From Tieghemiomyces parasiticus (lineage: Eukaryota > Kickxellomycota > Dimargaritomycetes > Dimargaritales > Dimargaritaceae): a stretch of 34,400 nucleotides of DNA. A program made the position numbers and the translations under genes. The notes beneath the pieces were generated by a model. The model did no database searches, was not told the origin of the DNA, and saw only the letters and a list, made by a program, of their open reading frames with translations. Below, in pieces: positions 31,587-34,400 of the stretch. The DNA lies in assembly GCA_027575765.1 (NCBI GenBank), contig JANBPT010000474.1:1-34400 (forward strand). Reading direction: 5' to 3'. The first letter of the stretch is position 1; each line of letters begins with the position of its first letter.

Positions 31587-31790
31587 GGCCTTGCGGCCGG
31601 TTTTCCCTGTTCCACCCGGGACTGGCGGATCTCACGTTGCCCATGGTGGTATTCCCCGCTCTACATCTCTACCTGTGTAATGGATCTATTTTTGTGGGTC
31701 AGTAGGCACTCTGCTATAACCTTATCGACTTGGCATTGGGACTATCCATCGTATCAATTATGCCTTTATATGACAGTAGTGTGCATCATC

Positions 31791-31796
31791 AATAAA
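31791..31796 (+). terminator. Poly(A) signal AATAAA of the small gene
   Basis: AATAAA lies 205 nt after the 56-aa frame's stop and 111 nt after the stop of the overlapping +1 frame, on the same strand. Confidence 0.45.
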
Positions 31797-32257
31797 CGAG
31801 TGCGGGTGACTACCCCAATTTTGCTTTGGATTAGGAATCCGTGCTTATATGAATGAGAGGGTAGTATAGTTCAGATGGAAAGCCTCTGATCAGTAGGTAA
31901 CAGCCCATAAATCTCTGAAGCGGCAGAGGGCTGCTGACCCGTTACTTGTCAATTGCCTATCCACTGTATAAGCGACTAAAACTCAGATCGGGTTTTTTAT
32001 TATATTCGATACTGTGATCATAACGCGTTGAGATGCTCTATGATACTCATCAGAAACGACAAATAAAAACAATATAGATTTGGCCTCAAGTGGACTGCTA
32101 TATAGATTATTATTATTTTAGGGGTCAGAATGTCAAAAGCCACGAGAGCGGACCACACGGCGCCAACCTCTTGGGCAAACGCATAGCCGAGGTTATGATG
32201 GTAAGGTAGAGCGGGGCGGCTTCCTAAAGAGAGAGCGCTATTTTTCTTACTTAAGGA

Positions 32258-32623
32258 ATGCAGCCAGTGGCAGGCCAATCGCCTCGAAGGCCTCTTGGTC
32301 CTTCAACTGCGAGTATTTCATCTGCCTTACTTGTTCTTCGATACACAAAGAAGCTGGTTATGGCCACAAGCGGCACCTACTACCTTCTAGTCGGTAATGC
32401 GAATTCTAACGATTGCACTCTAGGGATTGATTATACTGTTGTGATGGTAAATTCTACTCCCCCCCCCCATTGTAGCACAAAGGCAATCCTTTTTGTTTAC
32501 ATTTACCACCGAAGACACGGGTTAATCGACACTCGCCACACTAGAAATCTACAACCCTTATCCCCTCGCCTTGACCCCTTTGGGAAAGGAGGCCACTGTG
32601 GACAGGCTCTAGACTCTCGTTAG
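32258..32623 (+). CDS. Hypothetical ORF (121 aa), doubtful
   Basis: ATG 32258 to TAG 32621-32623. The middle (SGTYYLLVGNANSNDCTLGI, then DYTVVMVN) has the strand-turn-strand look of beta-sandwich secreted domains such as PPC-type modules. The rest is unstructured, crosses a C-run (32459-32468) and has no leader. A GTAAAT follows the DYTVVM segment, so that piece could be one exon of a spliced gene. Confidence 0.2.
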   Translation: MQPVAGQSPRRPLGPSTASISSALLVLRYTKKLVMATSGTYYLLVGNANSNDCTLGIDYTVVMVNSTPPPHCSTKAILFVYIYHRRHGLIDTRHTRNLQPLSPRLDPFGKGGHCGQALDSR

Positions 32624-33003
32624 GACCAACATTGTACGATATGTGACCTTCCCAGCCCAAACATAATGGGATAGCACCGCGTCAGTTACTGAAGTGAGCA
32701 ACGTCTTGTCTTACTTGCCAAACCCCTCCCCTACGCTTCGCGCTCTTTTCGTGCTGAGAAACCTCATTTCGATGCAGACGACCCTCGTCTTTCGAACCCA
32801 ACAGATTAGATTTATACCACATCGCGCGTGCCCTGGTTCCGAACTCCGACGTCTGGTCATTTGCATTTGTCTGGCCGTGCCCTCAGTACCTGCCTATTCC
32901 TTACAACTTTACGCGCCCAATTATCTTTGAACTCCAATTCGCCATTCTGCTGCCGATCACTACTACCACCGACGAATTCTACACCCACATAGACACCCCA
33001 GCG
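32624..33003 (+). promoter_or_regulatory. Upstream region of CDC45
   Basis: A/C/T-rich sequence without a clear TATA box. A plus-strand frame at 32694-32930 starts with GTG and shows no motif. The last 60 nt before the CDC45 ATG are C/A-rich, as in other leaders here. Confidence 0.4.
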
Positions 33004-34400
33004 ATGGTTTACATCACGCCGGAACAGTACGACGAGGCGTACGCCAAAATCGTGAATGAGTCAATCGGCCGCACCAACTCGATTCTTATTCTGGTGGCCG
33101 CGGACCCCGACGCCCTCTGCTCGCTCAAAATTCTTCTGTCGCTCCTCAGGAACGATTCGGTCACGTACAACATGGTCCCCGTTTCCGGGTACGCTGACCT
33201 GGTGCGTATCAACCGGACGTGGTTTCGCCCCGACGTCCCTGGCGCCGCCCCGGGGGCCCCACCAGCACCCCTGGCGTCGTTACTTCTACCGTACCCAGAT
33301 TTGCGTAGCGTGATTTGTCTCAACTGTGGTGCGACCGCTGACCTCGCTGACCTGTTCCAACTGCCACCCGACGTCACGTTGTACGTGATGGATAGCCACC
33401 GACCGTTTCACCTGCGGAACCTTTATGGAAACCCTCAGGTCGTCATATTTGATGACGGGGAAACCGATGAGAGCTTGCAGATTGTGAGACAGGCGTTTGA
33501 AAGGCTAGAGCGGTTGGAGAACGGCGAGGAGAGCGGGTCGGTGGGGTCAGGGTCTAAGCGGCCGCGGTCATTGGTGAACGACGTCGACAACGACGACGAC
33601 GGCGAAGGTTTAACCATGAGTCTCGTGCACCGTGCTGGTGACGGAAATGGCGACGACCAGGATCCCACACAACCATCATTACCCCCGGCGCGACGCCGTC
33701 GGACTGGTATGGACACGGACGTTTCCGTTGACGCCGACGCGTCGTTCGATCACGCTAATGATGACGACGACAACGGCCCAGACGGGAACTCCAGCGACCA
33801 GGATCCGGACGGCATCAACCAACTCCCGAAGCGCGCCTGCCGCCTTATCATCGCCGAGCACTACCAACGCGGCCAGTACTACGGCCAGGCCACGGCAGTC
33901 ACACTCTACATCCTGGCCCTCCAACTCTCGCGCGAAACCACGGATATGCTGTGGTTCGCCATAGTCGGTTTGACCCACCAATTCCTACTCGACCACATCG
34001 ACGAGGAAGATTACTGGGGCCAGGTCCAGATTTACACCGACGAAGTGGAGCGGCTGTTTCCTACGGTGGTGGCCGGGGCGGGTGACGGCGAGAGTGGGAA
34101 TTTGAACGGCAACGGTGGCGGAATTGGCGAATACGGCGATGTGAACGAAGCAGCCAAGAAGGGCGATGGCAGTGGTGATACGATGGACCGGACCCACCCT
34201 GGCGGTCTTGCCACCGCCGTGGTCGACCCGCACCCTGACGTAACCGCCGTCGACCCGATGACCACCGGTGATGCCGTCCCGCGCAATATGCCTGTCAAGC
34301 GCGTCACCCAACCGCATGGCATCTGCTATTCGGAAGAATTCAAGTTCATGCTCCTTCGCCACTGGTCACTCTACGAGAGCATGCAGTACTCGCGGTACCT
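33004..34400 (+). CDS. CDC45: CDC45 replication initiation factor (5' part, cut by the window edge)
   Basis: ATG 33004 starts a frame open to the window end (465 codons). Family blocks in order: NSILILVAADPDALCSLKIL (~24-43), VPVSGYADL (58-66), CLNCGATADLADLF (~105-118), YVMDSHRPFHLRNLYGNPQ (~127-145), ATAVTLYILALQLSRETTDM, LWFAIVGLTHQFLLDHI, and at the edge EEFKFMLLRHWSLYESMQYS. These match CDC45 signatures such as the VPVSGW, NCGA, D-HRP, DMLWWAIVGLT and HWSL blocks. CDC45 is the DHH-fold subunit of the CMG replicative helicase with MCM2-7 and GINS. Asp/Gly-rich inserts after the DSHRP block and after the AIVGLT block lengthen the protein relative to human; acidic inserts at the first site are a known family feature. 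No intron is needed in the visible part. Confidence 0.95.
   Translation, partial: MVYITPEQYDEAYAKIVNESIGRTNSILILVAADPDALCSLKILLSLLRNDSVTYNMVPVSGYADLVRINRTWFRPDVPGAAPGAPPAPLASLLLPYPDLRSVICLNCGATADLADLFQLPPDVTLYVMDSHRPFHLRNLYGNPQVVIFDDGETDESLQIVRQAFERLERLENGEESGSVGSGSKRPRSLVNDVDNDDDGEGLTMSLVHRAGDGNGDDQDPTQPSLPPARRRRTGMDTDVSVDADASFDHANDDDDNGPDGNSSDQDPDGINQLPKRACRLIIAEHYQRGQYYGQATAVTLYILALQLSRETTDMLWFAIVGLTHQFLLDHIDEEDYWGQVQIYTDEVERLFPTVVAGAGDGESGNLNGNGGGIGEYGDVNEAAKKGDGSGDTMDRTHPGGLATAVVDPHPDVTAVDPMTTGDAVPRNMPVKRVTQPHGICYSEEFKFMLLRHWSLYESMQYSRY

Overview
The window looks like nuclear DNA of a filamentous fungus, probably an early-diverging (zygomycete-grade) one. The evidence is spliced genes with mostly GTAAGT-type donors and pyrimidine-rich acceptors, introns of roughly 110-270 nt, C/T-rich leaders before start codons, AATAAA signals, and fungal or eukaryotic families: an STK32/YANK kinase, Ima1/TMEM201, NAC-beta, REV7 and CDC45. 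Genes are richer in G+C than the DNA between them. No rRNA, tRNA, CRISPR array or intact transposon was recognised. All gene models come from reading splice sites and family motifs by eye.

Layout. 1-3.58 kb: no recognisable gene; the last ~0.9 kb is the C/T-rich leader of the kinase gene. 3.59-6.61 kb (+): an eight-exon STK32-type AGC kinase with the family's unusual DFN motif. 7.33-8.98 kb (+): a five-exon DDT/WHIM chromatin protein of CECR2/RSF1 type. 9.36-9.95 kb (-): a secreted CAP/SCP protein. 12.42-16.84 kb (-): one uninterrupted 1471-codon frame encoding a coiled-coil protein with a possible winged-helix N-terminus. 18.31-21.24 kb (+): an inner-nuclear-membrane Ima1/TMEM201 homologue, three exons. 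21.62-22.37 kb (-): NAC-beta with a leader intron. 23.34-24.77 kb (+): a seven-exon REV7/MAD2L2 HORMA protein. 33.0 kb to the edge (+): CDC45, cut by the window.

Between REV7 and CDC45 lies an 8.2-kb block without conserved housekeeping genes. It holds the most unusual content: a minus-strand array of small cysteine-rich reading frames (25.55, 27.91 and 28.90 kb, with a looser relative at 26.85 kb). Three of them share exactly the same spacing, C-x-P-x6-C-G-x10-C-x13-C-G-x13-C-x4-C-x2-C. One copy carries an in-frame TGA exactly at a conserved cysteine and another lacks a visible start, so this looks like a birth-and-death gene family of unknown function. A short, well-delimited transcription unit (31.42 kb) and a few orphan ORFs also lie there.

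The genes do not form one pathway. REV7 (translesion synthesis) and CDC45 (replicative helicase) are both replication genes but are separated by the cysteine-rich block. The DDT/WHIM protein and the possible winged-helix coiled-coil protein are chromatin or nuclear candidates, and Ima1 acts at the nuclear envelope.
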